From Azospirillum sp. 47_25 (GTDB lineage Bacteria; Pseudomonadota; Alphaproteobacteria; RF32; CAG-239): a stretch of 64,000 nt of DNA. A model generated the notes under the pieces. It was not told the origin of the DNA. It saw nothing but the letters and a program-made list of their open reading frames with translations, and did not search any database. Below are positions 17,050 through 27,108 of this stretch, piece by piece; position 1 is the first letter of the stretch, and every line of letters starts with the position of its first letter. The stretch spans positions 17,459 through 81,458 of the forward strand of contig MNTU01000038.1 in assembly GCA_001917125.1 (NCBI GenBank), written 5' to 3'. The translations under genes were made by a program, and so were the position numbers.

Positions 17050-17562
17050 TTATTTCTTCTTGCACTTGGAACTGATTGCCTTATAAGCTCCGCTGAAACC
17101 TTTCAGCGAATACGTGTCTTTTGTCGCCGTCCCTTTGCTGGAAACGCCGTCCACAATCATCCGCTGGCCGCGTTTCATCGCTGCCACCAGTTCCTTATCC
17201 GCCTTGTCGTCAATCGCCCAGGCTTTGTCACCGTCGGTAAACAAACGGGTAAAGGTGTCTTTGCCGATTTTGACCACGACTTGAGAACCGTTTTTATAAG
17301 TATAACCGGCCACAAAATTGACCACGTCAAAACTCTTTTCCGCCGGACGATGCGTCACAATAACATAAATATCGCCGCGTTTGCTGTATTTTCCTTCGTC
17401 TTTTTTCGGTGTGGAAGCCATATAGCAGACAATGCCTTTGCCGTCTTTATACGAATAAGCCGCCCAATCGTCATATTCGCCGATAAGCTCCGGCGCCTTG
17501 GCCTGAACCAGCCCGGCAAAAGTCAAAACACAAACAAAAACAATCGTTGTAAATTTTTTCAT
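17050..17562 (-). CDS. IalB-family (invasion-associated locus B) exported protein
   Basis: 170 residues. A signal peptide (cleavage after LVQA) precedes a domain with DDWAAYSYKDGKGIVCYMAS, a central beta-rich region and the conserved end MKRGQRMIVDGVSSKGT ... YSLKGFSGAYKAI. This is the alphaproteobacterial IalB family, first known from Bartonella erythrocyte invasion but widespread in non-pathogens. Two cysteines may form a disulfide. It appears to form an operon with rlmN. Confidence 0.85.
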   Translation of the reverse strand: MKKFTTIVFVCVLTFAGLVQAKAPELIGEYDDWAAYSYKDGKGIVCYMASTPKKDEGKYSKRGDIYVIVTHRPAEKSFDVVNFVAGYTYKNGSQVVVKIGKDTFTRLFTDGDKAWAIDDKADKELVAAMKRGQRMIVDGVSSKGTATKDTYSLKGFSGAYKAISSKCKKK

Positions 17563-17667
17563 ACCTATCTACCCACAAAGTTATCAAATTTTGCTATAAT
17601 ATACTGGAAAAAGTTATAAAAACTGTTAACAATAGGCCAAATAAAAGATTTGGAAAGCAAGGGCTTC

Positions 17668-18909
17668 ATGTTTAAAGATAAATATTTGGATATCAGCAAA
17701 TTAACCGCCAACCCCCATATCTTTAACCTGTTTAAAGTGGTTGAGAAACACGGCGGCGTGCTGCGTTTTGTCGGCGGTTCGGTTCGCGACGCCATCGCCG
17801 GCATGAAAGGGTTCGACCTTGACCTGGCCACCGACCTTTCGCCGGACGAACTGGTCGAAGCCTGTGAGGAAAGCGGCCTTAAAACCATTCCCATCGGCAT
17901 CAAATTCGGCACAGTCGGCGTTGTAATTGACAATCAGGTATTGGAAGTCACTTCCCTGCGTAAAGACATTAAAACCGACGGCCGCCATGCCGAAGTCGTT
18001 TTCACCTCTGACTGGAACGAAGACGCCTCCCGCCGCGACCTGACCATCAATGCTGTTTATGCCGATGAAAAAGGCAATGTGTTTGACTATTATAACGGCG
18101 TTGACGACCTTGAAAAAGGCATTGTCCGTTTCATCGGCAGCGCCGGCCAGCGCATTAAAGAGGATTATCTCCGCATTCTCCGCTTTTTCCGCTTTTATTC
18201 GATTTTCGGCAAAGCTCCGATTGACACCAAGGCGCTTGAAGCCTGCAAAGAAAACAAAGACGGCTTAAAACAGCTTTCCATGGAACGTATTCGCGACGAA
18301 CTGTTTAAATTATTCCTGACCCCGAAAGTCATCGAAACCCTGCAAATCATGTATGACAACGAGATATTGAGCTATATTCTTCCCGATACTCATTATCTGG
18401 AAGAACTGGACTTTCTCGTCAACACAATCAATACCGGAGATTTGCCCAACGCTCCGCTGCGCCGTCTGTTCGTACTCTACAATCCTGACGAAGCTCTCGC
18501 CGAAAACCTGGCCACCCGCCTGCGGATGAGCAACAAACAGCGTGAAGACTTTGTCAGCTGGGCCCGTTTTCATCCTTTCTTTGATGAATTTCTTGAAGAA
18601 AAACCGCTGCGCCGGCTGGTTTATCTCCACGGCAACGACTTTTGCCGCGACAAGCTTATCCTGCTGAGTGCATTCAACCGAAGAGTTCTGCCGGACATTC
18701 GCGAAAGAATAAAACACATCGCCCAAATCAAGCTTCCCGAATTCAGCATCAAAGGCCGCGACGTAATTGCCGCAGGCATTAAAGACAACCGCAAAATCGG
18801 TGAAGTGCTGGACGAACTGGAACAAATCTGGATTGACAGCGATTTCAACCTGTCTCATGAAGAACTGCTGCAGCGCCTGCCGGAGTTAATCCTTCAGAAA
18901 TCCGCCTGA
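17668..18909 (+). CDS. cca: CCA tRNA nucleotidyltransferase / poly(A) polymerase family
   Basis: 413 residues from the ATG at 17668. LRFVGGSVRDAIAG, FDLDLATDLSPDE and the RRDLTINAVY block form the class II nucleotidyltransferase head. The RNA-binding region RIKEDYLRILRFFRFYSIFG follows. It is likely to add or repair the CCA end of tRNAs. The tRNAs here already encode CCA, so repair is the probable role. A poly(A) polymerase function cannot be excluded from sequence. Confidence 0.88.
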   Translation: MFKDKYLDISKLTANPHIFNLFKVVEKHGGVLRFVGGSVRDAIAGMKGFDLDLATDLSPDELVEACEESGLKTIPIGIKFGTVGVVIDNQVLEVTSLRKDIKTDGRHAEVVFTSDWNEDASRRDLTINAVYADEKGNVFDYYNGVDDLEKGIVRFIGSAGQRIKEDYLRILRFFRFYSIFGKAPIDTKALEACKENKDGLKQLSMERIRDELFKLFLTPKVIETLQIMYDNEILSYILPDTHYLEELDFLVNTINTGDLPNAPLRRLFVLYNPDEALAENLATRLRMSNKQREDFVSWARFHPFFDEFLEEKPLRRLVYLHGNDFCRDKLILLSAFNRRVLPDIRERIKHIAQIKLPEFSIKGRDVIAAGIKDNRKIGEVLDELEQIWIDSDFNLSHEELLQRLPELILQKSA

Positions 18910-18912
18910 ATC

Positions 18913-18943
18913 AAAAAAAGCGCCTGTTCTCCGACAGGCGCTT
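18913..18943. terminator. Shared terminator of convergent genes
   Basis: A 10-bp stem AAGCGCCTGT/ACAGGCGCTT with a TCTCCG loop. The T-run is on the minus-strand side, so it best serves as a terminator for transcription coming from the left-hand (minus) gene. Confidence 0.7.
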
Positions 18944-18958
18944 CGGATTAAATCGGCA

Positions 18959-19657
18959 TCACCCGTTTTTCTTATAAAATTCTTTTCTTTCCCGCCGGCT
19001 AAAAGACCACAAATTGCCGATTCCGTTAATCGGCTGCACCGGAAATCTGGACTTAAAGTCAAATTTGCGCGTCAAAAACAAAGAAGTCGTTTTCGTATAA
19101 CAATTCATCGGGCAGAAACCGTAAAAATCAACCTGAATCAAATCCGCTTCCCGCAAGGTTCCCACCGCCCGCACATACTCCCGGCTGGTATTAATGCGAT
19201 CACTGTCATCCAGAATAATCATTCCGCCCGGAGCCAGTTTTTGAACGGCCGCGGCCGCGCACTCGGCCCGGCGTTTACCGTCAACCACAATCACGTCATA
19301 TCGGCCGCCGTCCTCAAAAATCGCCTTTTCGTAAATCTCTCCTTCGTCCCGCCAGCGGATATCCAGCTTCGGATGTTGAAATTCCCGCTGCCATTTAGCA
19401 AACCATTGCGGATTATCTTCAATGCTGATGACTTTGGCTGCCCGTTCGGCCCAAAAAAGAGAGGAATAGCCGCAGCCGAACTCAAAAATCGTCTTTTCAC
19501 CGTAATCAAACTGCGACAAATACTCAATTGCCGGATATGTATACCAGGGAAGCGGATTACCGTCACGGTCAACACAGACCTTTTCGTCAATCGTCCGCTC
19601 TATGGCAAAATCCTTTTGCCACATTTCAATAAATTTTTGAAACCTTTCACTATACAT
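18959..19657 (-). CDS. Class I SAM-dependent methyltransferase
   Basis: 232 residues. FEFGCGYSSLFWAERA is the SAM-binding motif I, ISIEDNPQWF holds the acidic residue after strand 2, and DVIVVDGKRR plus GGMIILDDSDR are post-motifs. The layout resembles methyltransferases found with glycan or nucleotide-sugar genes, but no such neighbours are present. Substrate unknown. GGAG precedes the start. Confidence 0.75.
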   Translation of the reverse strand: MYSERFQKFIEMWQKDFAIERTIDEKVCVDRDGNPLPWYTYPAIEYLSQFDYGEKTIFEFGCGYSSLFWAERAAKVISIEDNPQWFAKWQREFQHPKLDIRWRDEGEIYEKAIFEDGGRYDVIVVDGKRRAECAAAAVQKLAPGGMIILDDSDRINTSREYVRAVGTLREADLIQVDFYGFCPMNCYTKTTSLFLTRKFDFKSRFPVQPINGIGNLWSFSRRERKEFYKKNG

Positions 19658-19739
19658 TAAGTTTAATCTCCGTTGAAACTTCGCCGCCCGTAGTTATATC
19701 ATACTCGTCAAAGATTTAAAACCTTTTTAGGAGAGTGTC

Positions 19740-19955
19740 ATGGAATTAATTAAGAAAATTTCTTTTGTTTTGACCATCATCGGCGGCTTGAACTGGGGTT
19801 TAATCGGCCTGCTCGGCATTGACTTTGTCTCAATGCTCTTCGGCCCGATGACCATTTTGGCCCGCCTGGTTTATGTTCTGGTCGGCCTGTCTTCGCTGTA
19901 TCTGATTTTCGACCATTCCTGCGAAGTTCACGAAGTTGTCAAAACCAGAGCCTAA
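19740..19955 (+). CDS. DUF378 small membrane protein
   Basis: 71 residues with two membrane helices. The sequence IGGLNWGLIGLLGIDFV is diagnostic of DUF378. The function is unknown. A GGAG ribosome site and a strong terminator make it a single-gene unit. Confidence 0.9.
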   Translation: MELIKKISFVLTIIGGLNWGLIGLLGIDFVSMLFGPMTILARLVYVLVGLSSLYLIFDHSCEVHEVVKTRA

Positions 19956-19970
19956 AAGGCCGCTTTCTCA

Positions 19971-20000
19971 AAAGCACCGTCTCCGAACGGTGCTTTTTTT
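19971..20000 (+). terminator. DUF378 terminator
   Basis: AAAGCACCGT/ACGGTGCTTT stem followed by T-run. Confidence 0.9.
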
Positions 20001-20003
20001 ATT

Positions 20004-21041
20004 TTAATACCCCCTTCGGTTCAGCTTGGCTGCCGCTGACCCGATCTGCATCAGCGTATAACTGACGATTTCTTCCACCGGCATATTGGTGCTTTTACAG
20101 TCACGCTCGCATTTATACAGCAATTCCAAAACACTGAATAAACGCTCTTTCGGCCACAGGGAAACCTGCATTTTAAAACTCGATTTCCGAAAAAAGATAA
20201 TCGGCGGAGTCAGACGCATTAAAGCCTTGTCGACCGTTTCGCCCTGCTCAACCATTCCCAGACAGGTCAGCAGCTTGTTAAAATGATACGTCACATTGCG
20301 GATAATCGAAATCGGCTCCGAACCTTCATTCAGCAGCTTGGTAAAAGAGGCCAGCGCTTTTTCGGTCTGCCCGCCGGCCACATAATAACAGACATCATCG
20401 GCAGTCGAAGCCGAATTGTCGCTGATAATCGCCACCACGTCTTCGGTCGTAATATTCTTACGGTCTCCCATGTAGGTCATCAGTTTGTCAATTTCACCCA
20501 TTGAACTCTTACGGTCATTGGAAAGCCTGGCGCACAAAATCTGCAAAGCTTCGTTGCCGATAGTATAACCGCCCTCGACAAACTTCGTCCGCGCCGCTCC
20601 GTAAATATCTTCGTCCCGATCTTCATAACAGGGAATAACCGCCATATCCTCGCTGTCTTCTCCCAGTTTTACCAGTGAAGACTTCTTATTCAGACTGCCG
20701 GAAGATATAATCAGCAATGCGTCAGACTTCGTCGTCTCAAACAAAGACTTTAAATTCTTGGTCAGATTATTATCGGCATCGCGCACGACAATAACCCGCC
20801 GGCCGCCCATCAGCGATTGACTGCCGTATTCCCCAAACAAAATTCCCGGGTCGGCATTGACATCCGCCCCGTTCAGACAGGCCACCCGAAAAGGATCGTT
20901 GACATCGTCGCAGATTGCCTTGGTGAAATTCTTGACATGTTCCGCCATCAGCCCTTCGTTGGAGCCGTAAACCAGCACCGCCCGCAAACTGTTGTCCGGC
21001 CGTTTCAGAAACTTGTCAATTTGCGCCTGCTTATAAATCAC
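20004..21041 (-). CDS. holA: DNA polymerase III subunit delta
   Basis: 345 residues. The AAA+-like fold of HolA is recognised by LVYGSNEGLMAEHVKNF near the N-terminus, VIVVRDADN and the C-terminal region KMQVSLWPKERLFSVLELLYKCERDCK. It opens the beta clamp within the clamp loader. Its start overlaps the end of lptE by 11 bp; the lptE-holA pairing is widespread in proteobacteria. Confidence 0.92.
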   Translation of the reverse strand: MIYKQAQIDKFLKRPDNSLRAVLVYGSNEGLMAEHVKNFTKAICDDVNDPFRVACLNGADVNADPGILFGEYGSQSLMGGRRVIVVRDADNNLTKNLKSLFETTKSDALLIISSGSLNKKSSLVKLGEDSEDMAVIPCYEDRDEDIYGAARTKFVEGGYTIGNEALQILCARLSNDRKSSMGEIDKLMTYMGDRKNITTEDVVAIISDNSASTADDVCYYVAGGQTEKALASFTKLLNEGSEPISIIRNVTYHFNKLLTCLGMVEQGETVDKALMRLTPPIIFFRKSSFKMQVSLWPKERLFSVLELLYKCERDCKSTNMPVEEIVSYTLMQIGSAAAKLNRRGY

Positions 21042-21582
21042 TGGTCGAGCCTTTTTTGGTTATGCGCGAATGGAAATAAGCGCCGATTCGCAGACTGATG
21101 TCATTGGCAATAATCTGCGCGGAATCTTTCATAACCTTTTTCTGAGCGATTGTCATGGAATATGGATTGGCCAGAATATCGTAGCTGCCGAAAGCTACCG
21201 AATTTCCTTTGACAATTTCTTTGCCGTTTTCAAACATGGTATAACCGACGGTATATTCAACCCTTTTCCGGGTAGCGGTAATGTCATTTCGCAGTGCCTG
21301 ATCATAAACCACTTCGTTTTCCAAAGAAATTACCAGACGATACTTCGGCTTGTGCGGAACGCCCAGCGGCGTCAGCATATCCAATAATTCGTTGCGGATA
21401 AGCTGGCCGAAACGTTCGCCGGTCGCTTCTACTTTAATCTGAGCCATTTCCGAGCTGATTGAACGGTCAAACTCTCCGCCGAAATACCACAGATTATCAT
21501 GCTTTTTCTGCACATATAAAGGTTCAAACCCGCAAGCTGCGAGAAACATAAACATTGATAACGCAATAAGTCTCTTTTTCAT
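21031..21582 (-). CDS. lptE: LPS-assembly lipoprotein LptE
   Basis: 183 residues with a lipobox in FLAACGFEPLYV, the usual LptE lipobox context. LptE plugs the LptD barrel in the outer membrane. EMAQIKVEATGERFGQLIRNELLDML matches the alphaproteobacterial version. It lies between leuS and holA, the standard gene order. Confidence 0.9.
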   Translation of the reverse strand: MKKRLIALSMFMFLAACGFEPLYVQKKHDNLWYFGGEFDRSISSEMAQIKVEATGERFGQLIRNELLDMLTPLGVPHKPKYRLVISLENEVVYDQALRNDITATRKRVEYTVGYTMFENGKEIVKGNSVAFGSYDILANPYSMTIAQKKVMKDSAQIIANDISLRIGAYFHSRITKKGSTSDL

Positions 21583-21628
21583 CAGTTTTCCTTGTTTGAA
21601 CCTTTACAACAGTGCAAAATTATCCGGG

Positions 21629-24121
21629 TTATCCTTTAACGACGATATTTATCAGACGGTTGGGAACCACAATCACTTTGACGATTTCCTTGCCTTCAAT
21701 CTGCCGTTTGACATTTTCCAGAGCCATAGCCTGAGCCTGAATTTCTTCCTTACCGGCATCTTTCGGCATTTCAATCGTTCCGCGCATTTTGCCGCAGAGC
21801 TGAACCGCATAGGTTACAACCTGATCTTCCGCCAGCTTGGCATCACCCTGCGGCCATGTTTCGGCAATCACCAAAGTCGTGTTGCCCAGACGAGCCCACA
21901 TTTCTTCGGCCAGATGCGGCGTAAACGGCGACAACAGCTTAATCAGCGTGCTGTAAAGCTCCGGTGCGATTTTAGTCTTGGCGCTCAGATAATTGACATA
22001 AGTCATCATGGAGGAAACCGCCGTATTAAATTTCATCTGATCGATTCGCTCCGTAACTTCCAGGATACATTTGTGCATTGCCCGCAAATCATCGGCCGAC
22101 GCTTTTTCCGCGGAATCAACTTTTGCAAACAGGCCGTAAACTTTGCTGACAAAACGATAAACGCCCATCAGGCTTTCATCCGACCACATGGCTACCTGGT
22201 CAAACGGCCCGATAAACATTTCATACAAACGGAACGTATCGGCGCCATAGGCGGCGATAATATCGTCAGGATTGATCACATTGCCGCGCGACTTAGACAT
22301 CTTCTCGCCGTTTTCAGCCAAAATCATTCCGTGCGATGTCCGGCGCTGATAAGGTTCCTTGGTCGGCACCAATCCCAAATCATACAAAAACTTATGCCAG
22401 AAACGGGAATACAGCAGGTGCAACGTGGTATGCTCCATTCCTCCGTTGTACCAATCAACATTCATCCAGTAATCAAGCGCTTCCTTGGAGGCAAATTCTT
22501 TGCTGTTGTGCGGATCGCAATAACGCAGGAAATACCAGGAAGAACCGGCCCAGTTCGGCATGGTATCCGTTTCACGGCGGGCCTTGGCGCCGCATTTCGG
22601 GCACTTTGTATATAACCACTCGTCACCGGCCTTTGATAACGGCGATTCGCCCTCGTCATTCGGATGATAATCCGGAACCGGCGGCAGCGTGAGCGGCAGC
22701 TCGGATTCGGGAATGGGCTGCCAGCCGCAATGTTCACAGTAAACCATCGGAATCGGTTCACCCCAGTAACGCTGACGAGAGAAAACCCAATCGCGAAGCT
22801 TATAATTGATTTTCGATTTGCCGAAACCATGTTTGACCGCATAATCAATCGCCGCCCGCATACCGTCTTCTTTGTTCATGCCGTCCAAAAACTCGGAATT
22901 GATATGCGCACCGTCTTCTTCATGCGCTTTAACCGCAATATCGCCGCCGGCCAGAACCTGAATAATCGGCAGATTGAACGCTTTGGCAAAATCATAGTCG
23001 CGCTGGTCATGCGCCGGCACCGCCATAATCGCACCGGTTCCGTATCCCATCAAAACATAGTCGGAAATAAAGATCGGTATCAGCTTGCCGTTATACGGAT
23101 TCTTCGCCTTAATCCCTTTCAGTTCCACCCCGGTTTTGCTCTCGTCCATCGAGCGCTGCAAATCAGACTTGGTTGCCGTTTTTTCAACATAGGCCTGAAC
23201 TTCCGCCGCATTCTCAAAGCGGCTTGCCAACTCGGCGACATACGGATGCTCCGGAGCCAAAACCATATAGGTCACGCCGAAAGCGGTATCCGGACGGGTC
23301 GTAAATACGGTCAGTTTTTTACCGGACAGTTCGGTGCCGTTGCCGTCGGTCAGTCCGAAATCGAGCTCTGCCCCTTCCGAACGTCCGATCCAGTTAATCT
23401 GCTGCGATTTAACCCGGTCAATAAAATCCAAGTCTTCCAAATCGTCAATCAAACGGTCGGCATATTTGGTAATCGCCACCATCCATTGCTCTTTGTTCTT
23501 GCGTACGACCTGCGCTCCGCAACGCTCGCAACAGCCGTTGACAACTTCTTCGTTTGCCAGCCCTACTTTGCAGCTCGGACACCAGTTAATGGCCATTTTG
23601 TCTTTATAGGCCAGACCCTTTTCAAACAGTTTGATAAACATCCACTGCGTCCATTTGTAATATTCCGGATCACAGGTGGAAATGCAACGGTCCCAGTCAA
23701 AACTGAAACCGATCGACTTCATCTGTTTGGTAAAATTGGCGATGTTCGCCGCCGTTGAAACAGCCGGATGCACGCCGGTTTTAATCGCATAGTTTTCTGC
23801 CGGAAGCCCGAAAGCGTCAAAACCCATCGGATACAAAACGTTAAAACCCTGCATTCTCTTTTTGCGGGCAATAACGTCCAAAGCCGTATATGAACGCGGA
23901 TGTCCGACATGCAGACCGGCACCCGACGGATAAGGAAATTCGACCAGGGCGTAAAACTTTTTCTTGTTCTTGTCTATTTCAACCTTGTAAGCTTTCTCGT
24001 CTTCCCAAATTTTCTGCCATTTTTCTTCAATGGTATGAAAATTGTAACGTTCTTCCATCGCCCATTCTTTTTTCCATTCGTCAAAACTGGCTTTTCCGTT
24101 ATATCTGGCATTATTCGTCAT
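21629..24121 (-). CDS. leuS: Leucyl-tRNA synthetase
   Basis: 830 residues. HVGH (in PYPSGAGLHVGHPRSY) and EKMSKSRGN are the class I signatures. The CP1 editing domain spans about 235-430 (TFTTRPDT-type motif VFTTRPDTAFG, and the editing site region GTGAIMAVPAHDQRDYDFA). A zinc-like cluster CPSCKVGLANEEV precedes the CERCG pair. The annotated ATG has GAGG upstream; a start at codon 22 (MEERYNFHTIEEKWQ) would match the common N-terminus better and is possible. Confidence 0.96.
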   Translation of the reverse strand: MTNNARYNGKASFDEWKKEWAMEERYNFHTIEEKWQKIWEDEKAYKVEIDKNKKKFYALVEFPYPSGAGLHVGHPRSYTALDVIARKKRMQGFNVLYPMGFDAFGLPAENYAIKTGVHPAVSTAANIANFTKQMKSIGFSFDWDRCISTCDPEYYKWTQWMFIKLFEKGLAYKDKMAINWCPSCKVGLANEEVVNGCCERCGAQVVRKNKEQWMVAITKYADRLIDDLEDLDFIDRVKSQQINWIGRSEGAELDFGLTDGNGTELSGKKLTVFTTRPDTAFGVTYMVLAPEHPYVAELASRFENAAEVQAYVEKTATKSDLQRSMDESKTGVELKGIKAKNPYNGKLIPIFISDYVLMGYGTGAIMAVPAHDQRDYDFAKAFNLPIIQVLAGGDIAVKAHEEDGAHINSEFLDGMNKEDGMRAAIDYAVKHGFGKSKINYKLRDWVFSRQRYWGEPIPMVYCEHCGWQPIPESELPLTLPPVPDYHPNDEGESPLSKAGDEWLYTKCPKCGAKARRETDTMPNWAGSSWYFLRYCDPHNSKEFASKEALDYWMNVDWYNGGMEHTTLHLLYSRFWHKFLYDLGLVPTKEPYQRRTSHGMILAENGEKMSKSRGNVINPDDIIAAYGADTFRLYEMFIGPFDQVAMWSDESLMGVYRFVSKVYGLFAKVDSAEKASADDLRAMHKCILEVTERIDQMKFNTAVSSMMTYVNYLSAKTKIAPELYSTLIKLLSPFTPHLAEEMWARLGNTTLVIAETWPQGDAKLAEDQVVTYAVQLCGKMRGTIEMPKDAGKEEIQAQAMALENVKRQIEGKEIVKVIVVPNRLINIVVKG

Positions 24122-24127
24122 AATTGA

Positions 24128-24586
24128 TTATTCCTCTCCTGCCGCAACTGCTCTGCGGTATAATACACTGGCTTGTTTTAAGATTATCTTTTCGATTTCT
24201 CCGGCTAAGCGGCGGTCCGGCTGGCTCTGCACCCACTCTCCGCCGATGCGGTTCATTTTGGAAACGTTGACTTTCAGGCCGTCGGCCCGCAGCTCGGGGC
24301 ACAAAATGCGAACGGTAATTTTAAACTTTTCATCCGGCACGCCGTTAACGACCATCCAGTCGCTGACAATGGTTCCGTTTTCCAAATCCGTCTTAAGCAA
24401 TGGCATTTTTGACATTTTTTCCAAACTTGCCTGCCACAAATAGCGATTCACGCCGCGGGCTTCGGGCACGACTTCCCGCGTCTCCGCCGCCGGTTTTTCT
24501 TCCGCCCAGGGATTAAGCGCCGACAACCAGGAGCAGCCTGATAACAAAAAAGCGGCTGCCAACAGACTTGAAAAATGTTTCTTCAT
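24128..24586 (-). CDS. DUF3576 lipoprotein
   Basis: 152 residues with a lipobox LLSGCSWL. The core GVNRYLWQASLEKMSKMPL and the basic-acidic C-terminus KIILKQASVLYRRA identify the alphaproteobacterial DUF3576 family of unknown function. It sits 6 bp before leuS, heading a leuS-lptE-holA operon, as in many alphaproteobacteria, which suggests an envelope role linked to LptE. Confidence 0.85.
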   Translation of the reverse strand: MKKHFSSLLAAAFLLSGCSWLSALNPWAEEKPAAETREVVPEARGVNRYLWQASLEKMSKMPLLKTDLENGTIVSDWMVVNGVPDEKFKITVRILCPELRADGLKVNVSKMNRIGGEWVQSQPDRRLAGEIEKIILKQASVLYRRAVAAGEE

Positions 24587-24755
24587 GACTTTAGGTTTCC
24601 TTAAATTTCACATTCATAATTGCCGCAAGGCAAACTTTTTCACCAAAGTTATATGATTTTTAGCGATTTGACAAGAGTCATAAATCATTTTCTCACTTGT
24701 AATTCGGCAAATATCCGCGTAAAATGCGGCACTGTAAACAACCGGGGAATCAACC

Positions 24756-26021
24756 ATGCCAGACAACCGCGCCACTGCCGTCCAAATTTTGTTCCAAACC
24801 TTCAGCCGGCGAAGCTTTCTTGACTTTGAGCCAATGAACGGTCTGTCTCCGGCCGACCGCAGTTTCGTCAAAATGCTGGTCATGACCACCGTCCGCCGAT
24901 ATGAATTTATTCGCAAGGTCATCCGCCAGTTTGCCCGCAAAAAACTTCCTCCCAAGGCAGCCTACGCCCAATATGCGCTGGCTTGTGCCGTCTGTGAACT
25001 GTTGTTTATGAATACGCCGGATTATGCCGTAATTAACTCCTGCGTTAATCTGGTCAAAAAAAACTGTGATCGTTATGTTGCCGGGTTTGTCAATGCCGTT
25101 TTGCGCAAAATTGCCGCCGAAAAAGAGCTGCTGAAACAACATGACAAAGGTGAATTTTTCACTCCGGCTTTTTTTGAACTGCTGAACTGTGACTATTCGT
25201 CCCGTACCATCCGCGAAATTCAGAAAATAAGCCTGACCGAACCGCCGCTCGCCGTCACGGTTAAGGACAATCCCCGCCTTTGGGCGGAAAAGCTTGCCGG
25301 CAAATATCTTGACGGCAACACCGTCGTTCTGCCCCAGACCGGACAAATCCGCGAGCTTGAAGGCTACGCCGAAGGTTGCTGGTGGGTTCAGGATTATGCC
25401 GCTTCTCTGGCGGTCGGCGCATTAGATGACTTAAGCGGCAAACGCGTTCTTGACCTCTGTGCCGCTCCCGGCGGCAAAACCGCCCAGCTGCTCAACCGCG
25501 GCGCCCGGGTAACTTCGCTTGACAATGCCCAGCAGCGGCTGGCTACGCTTCGTGAAAACATGCAGCGCCTGCACCTGCAACCCGAAAAAATAATCTGCGC
25601 CGATGCTCTGCATTACCTCGCGGATTTCAATGAAGAGCCTTTTGACGCCGTCCTGCTCGATGCCCCCTGCTCCGGAACCGGCGTTTTCCGCCGCCACCCT
25701 GAAATAGTCCATATCAAAAACCGTCAGGACACCGTCAATCAGGCCGGCTTGCAGAAACAGCTTCTTGAACGCATTTCACCTGTTTTGAAAACCGGCGGCA
25801 GCTTAATTTACTGTACCTGTTCAATCGCCAAAAACGAAGGCGAAGCCCAAATAACCGCCTTTCTGGAAAGCCATCCCGACTTCCGCCTTGAGCCGCTGAA
25901 ATCAGAGCGTTTTCCCGAAATAATCACCCCGGAAGGATTTATCCGCACTCTGCCGTGCCACCTGACCGAATTCGGCGGCTGTGACGCCTTCTTCATCGCT
26001 AAACTCATAAAGGTAAGATAA
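24756..26021 (+). CDS. rsmB: 16S rRNA (cytosine-967-C5)-methyltransferase RsmB
   Basis: 421 residues. An N-terminal NusB-like RNA-binding domain (to about 130) precedes a SAM domain with VLDLCAAPGGKTAQL, VLLDAPCSGTGVFRRHPE (motif IV Cys) and LIYCTCS (motif VI catalytic Cys). Both cysteines needed for m5C formation are present. It modifies 16S rRNA position 967 or its equivalent. Confidence 0.93.
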   Translation: MPDNRATAVQILFQTFSRRSFLDFEPMNGLSPADRSFVKMLVMTTVRRYEFIRKVIRQFARKKLPPKAAYAQYALACAVCELLFMNTPDYAVINSCVNLVKKNCDRYVAGFVNAVLRKIAAEKELLKQHDKGEFFTPAFFELLNCDYSSRTIREIQKISLTEPPLAVTVKDNPRLWAEKLAGKYLDGNTVVLPQTGQIRELEGYAEGCWWVQDYAASLAVGALDDLSGKRVLDLCAAPGGKTAQLLNRGARVTSLDNAQQRLATLRENMQRLHLQPEKIICADALHYLADFNEEPFDAVLLDAPCSGTGVFRRHPEIVHIKNRQDTVNQAGLQKQLLERISPVLKTGGSLIYCTCSIAKNEGEAQITAFLESHPDFRLEPLKSERFPEIITPEGFIRTLPCHLTEFGGCDAFFIAKLIKVR

Positions 26022-26024
26022 CCG

Positions 26025-26999
26025 ATGCTGTTCCGAAAAATAACCCTTTCCGACAAAGAAAAAAACGAAACGCCGTTGCAGCCTCAGCCGGTTTCCGCGG
26101 AAGGAGCCCCCGTTTACATTCTCGGCGACACCGCTTTGGCCTGCTTTCTGGCCGTCAAATTGATAACCGCCGGACACCGGGTCATCGTCCTTGCCGGACC
26201 AAAGGAAAACACCAGCCTCTCAACCAACGGAATTACCGTCAAAGAAGACTATCAGCTGCAAAAGCTGCACAGCAAAATCGAAACGGCCCTTTGGCTGAAA
26301 GAAACGCCCGAGCTGTTAATAATCGCATCCCGTTCTTCCCGCACCAAAGCAATGCTGACTGCCGTTTCCAAAAACAAAATCAAAAACTGCCCGGTCATCT
26401 CCTTCACCCGGATGAAAGACAAAAACTTTATCTCCGACATCTTGGGCGTTCCCGTCATATCGGCCTATTTTGAAGGCTGGCTCAGCGACAAAAACCAAAT
26501 AGTTACCGCTTACGGGCGCAATCCGGAAATAATCCTTTGTGCCGAAACCGGTTCGGCCGCCTACCAAACAATGGAAAAACTGCTTGCCGACACGCGCATC
26601 GGTCTCCGTACCAACAGCCTTCCTCTGCAGGCATTTTGGAACAGCTTTGCCGTTTACGCCCCCTGTTCGCTTCTCAGCGCCGCTTCCGGCAAAAGCATTT
26701 TCGACATCACCAAAAACAAAGAACTGCGGGAGCAGCTGCAAACGCTGTTGAAAGAAATCGTCAGCATTACGCCGCGCGTGCTGCCGCCCTTTGATGCCGA
26801 CGAACTGCTGAAAAGAATTTTTAACATTCCCTCCAGCTACAATTTTCCGCTCGCCGAACAAATACGCCTGCACCAAACCGGAGATATCGATTTCATCAGT
26901 TCGGTCATTCAGGAAGCCTCTTTTCAAAACAAATGCACTCTTCCGTTGACCGGCCTCTTGCTGAAAAGCATTTACGAACAGATTATTGAGCGGAAATAA
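26025..26999 (+). CDS. Ketopantoate reductase-like (PanE/ApbA family) protein
   Basis: 324 residues, beginning 3 bp after rsmB. The N-terminal ~25 residues are non-conserved; the Rossmann segment then starts VYILGDTALACFLAVKLITAGHRV, where the usual GxGxxG is degenerate (GDTALA). The C-terminal helical domain contains FWNSFAVYAPCSLLSAASGKS and DIDFISSVI, as in PanE-like reductases. The altered nucleotide motif makes classical NADPH-dependent ketopantoate reduction doubtful. The role is unknown. Confidence 0.6.
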   Translation: MLFRKITLSDKEKNETPLQPQPVSAEGAPVYILGDTALACFLAVKLITAGHRVIVLAGPKENTSLSTNGITVKEDYQLQKLHSKIETALWLKETPELLIIASRSSRTKAMLTAVSKNKIKNCPVISFTRMKDKNFISDILGVPVISAYFEGWLSDKNQIVTAYGRNPEIILCAETGSAAYQTMEKLLADTRIGLRTNSLPLQAFWNSFAVYAPCSLLSAASGKSIFDITKNKELREQLQTLLKEIVSITPRVLPPFDADELLKRIFNIPSSYNFPLAEQIRLHQTGDIDFISSVIQEASFQNKCTLPLTGLLLKSIYEQIIERK

Positions 27000-27108
27000 A
27001 GCCGCCGCGACATACAAATTCCTTTCATAACTTAACTTCGCGGTTGAAGAAAACGATTAAACATATTATAAGGAATAACAGAACCTGTTCACATTAGAGG
27101 ATAAGCCG

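Noticed and set aside
21596..23758. Long open frames (339 and 364 codons) opposite leuS
   Set aside because: They lie entirely antisense to leuS, have no ribosome site and show codon-shadow composition.
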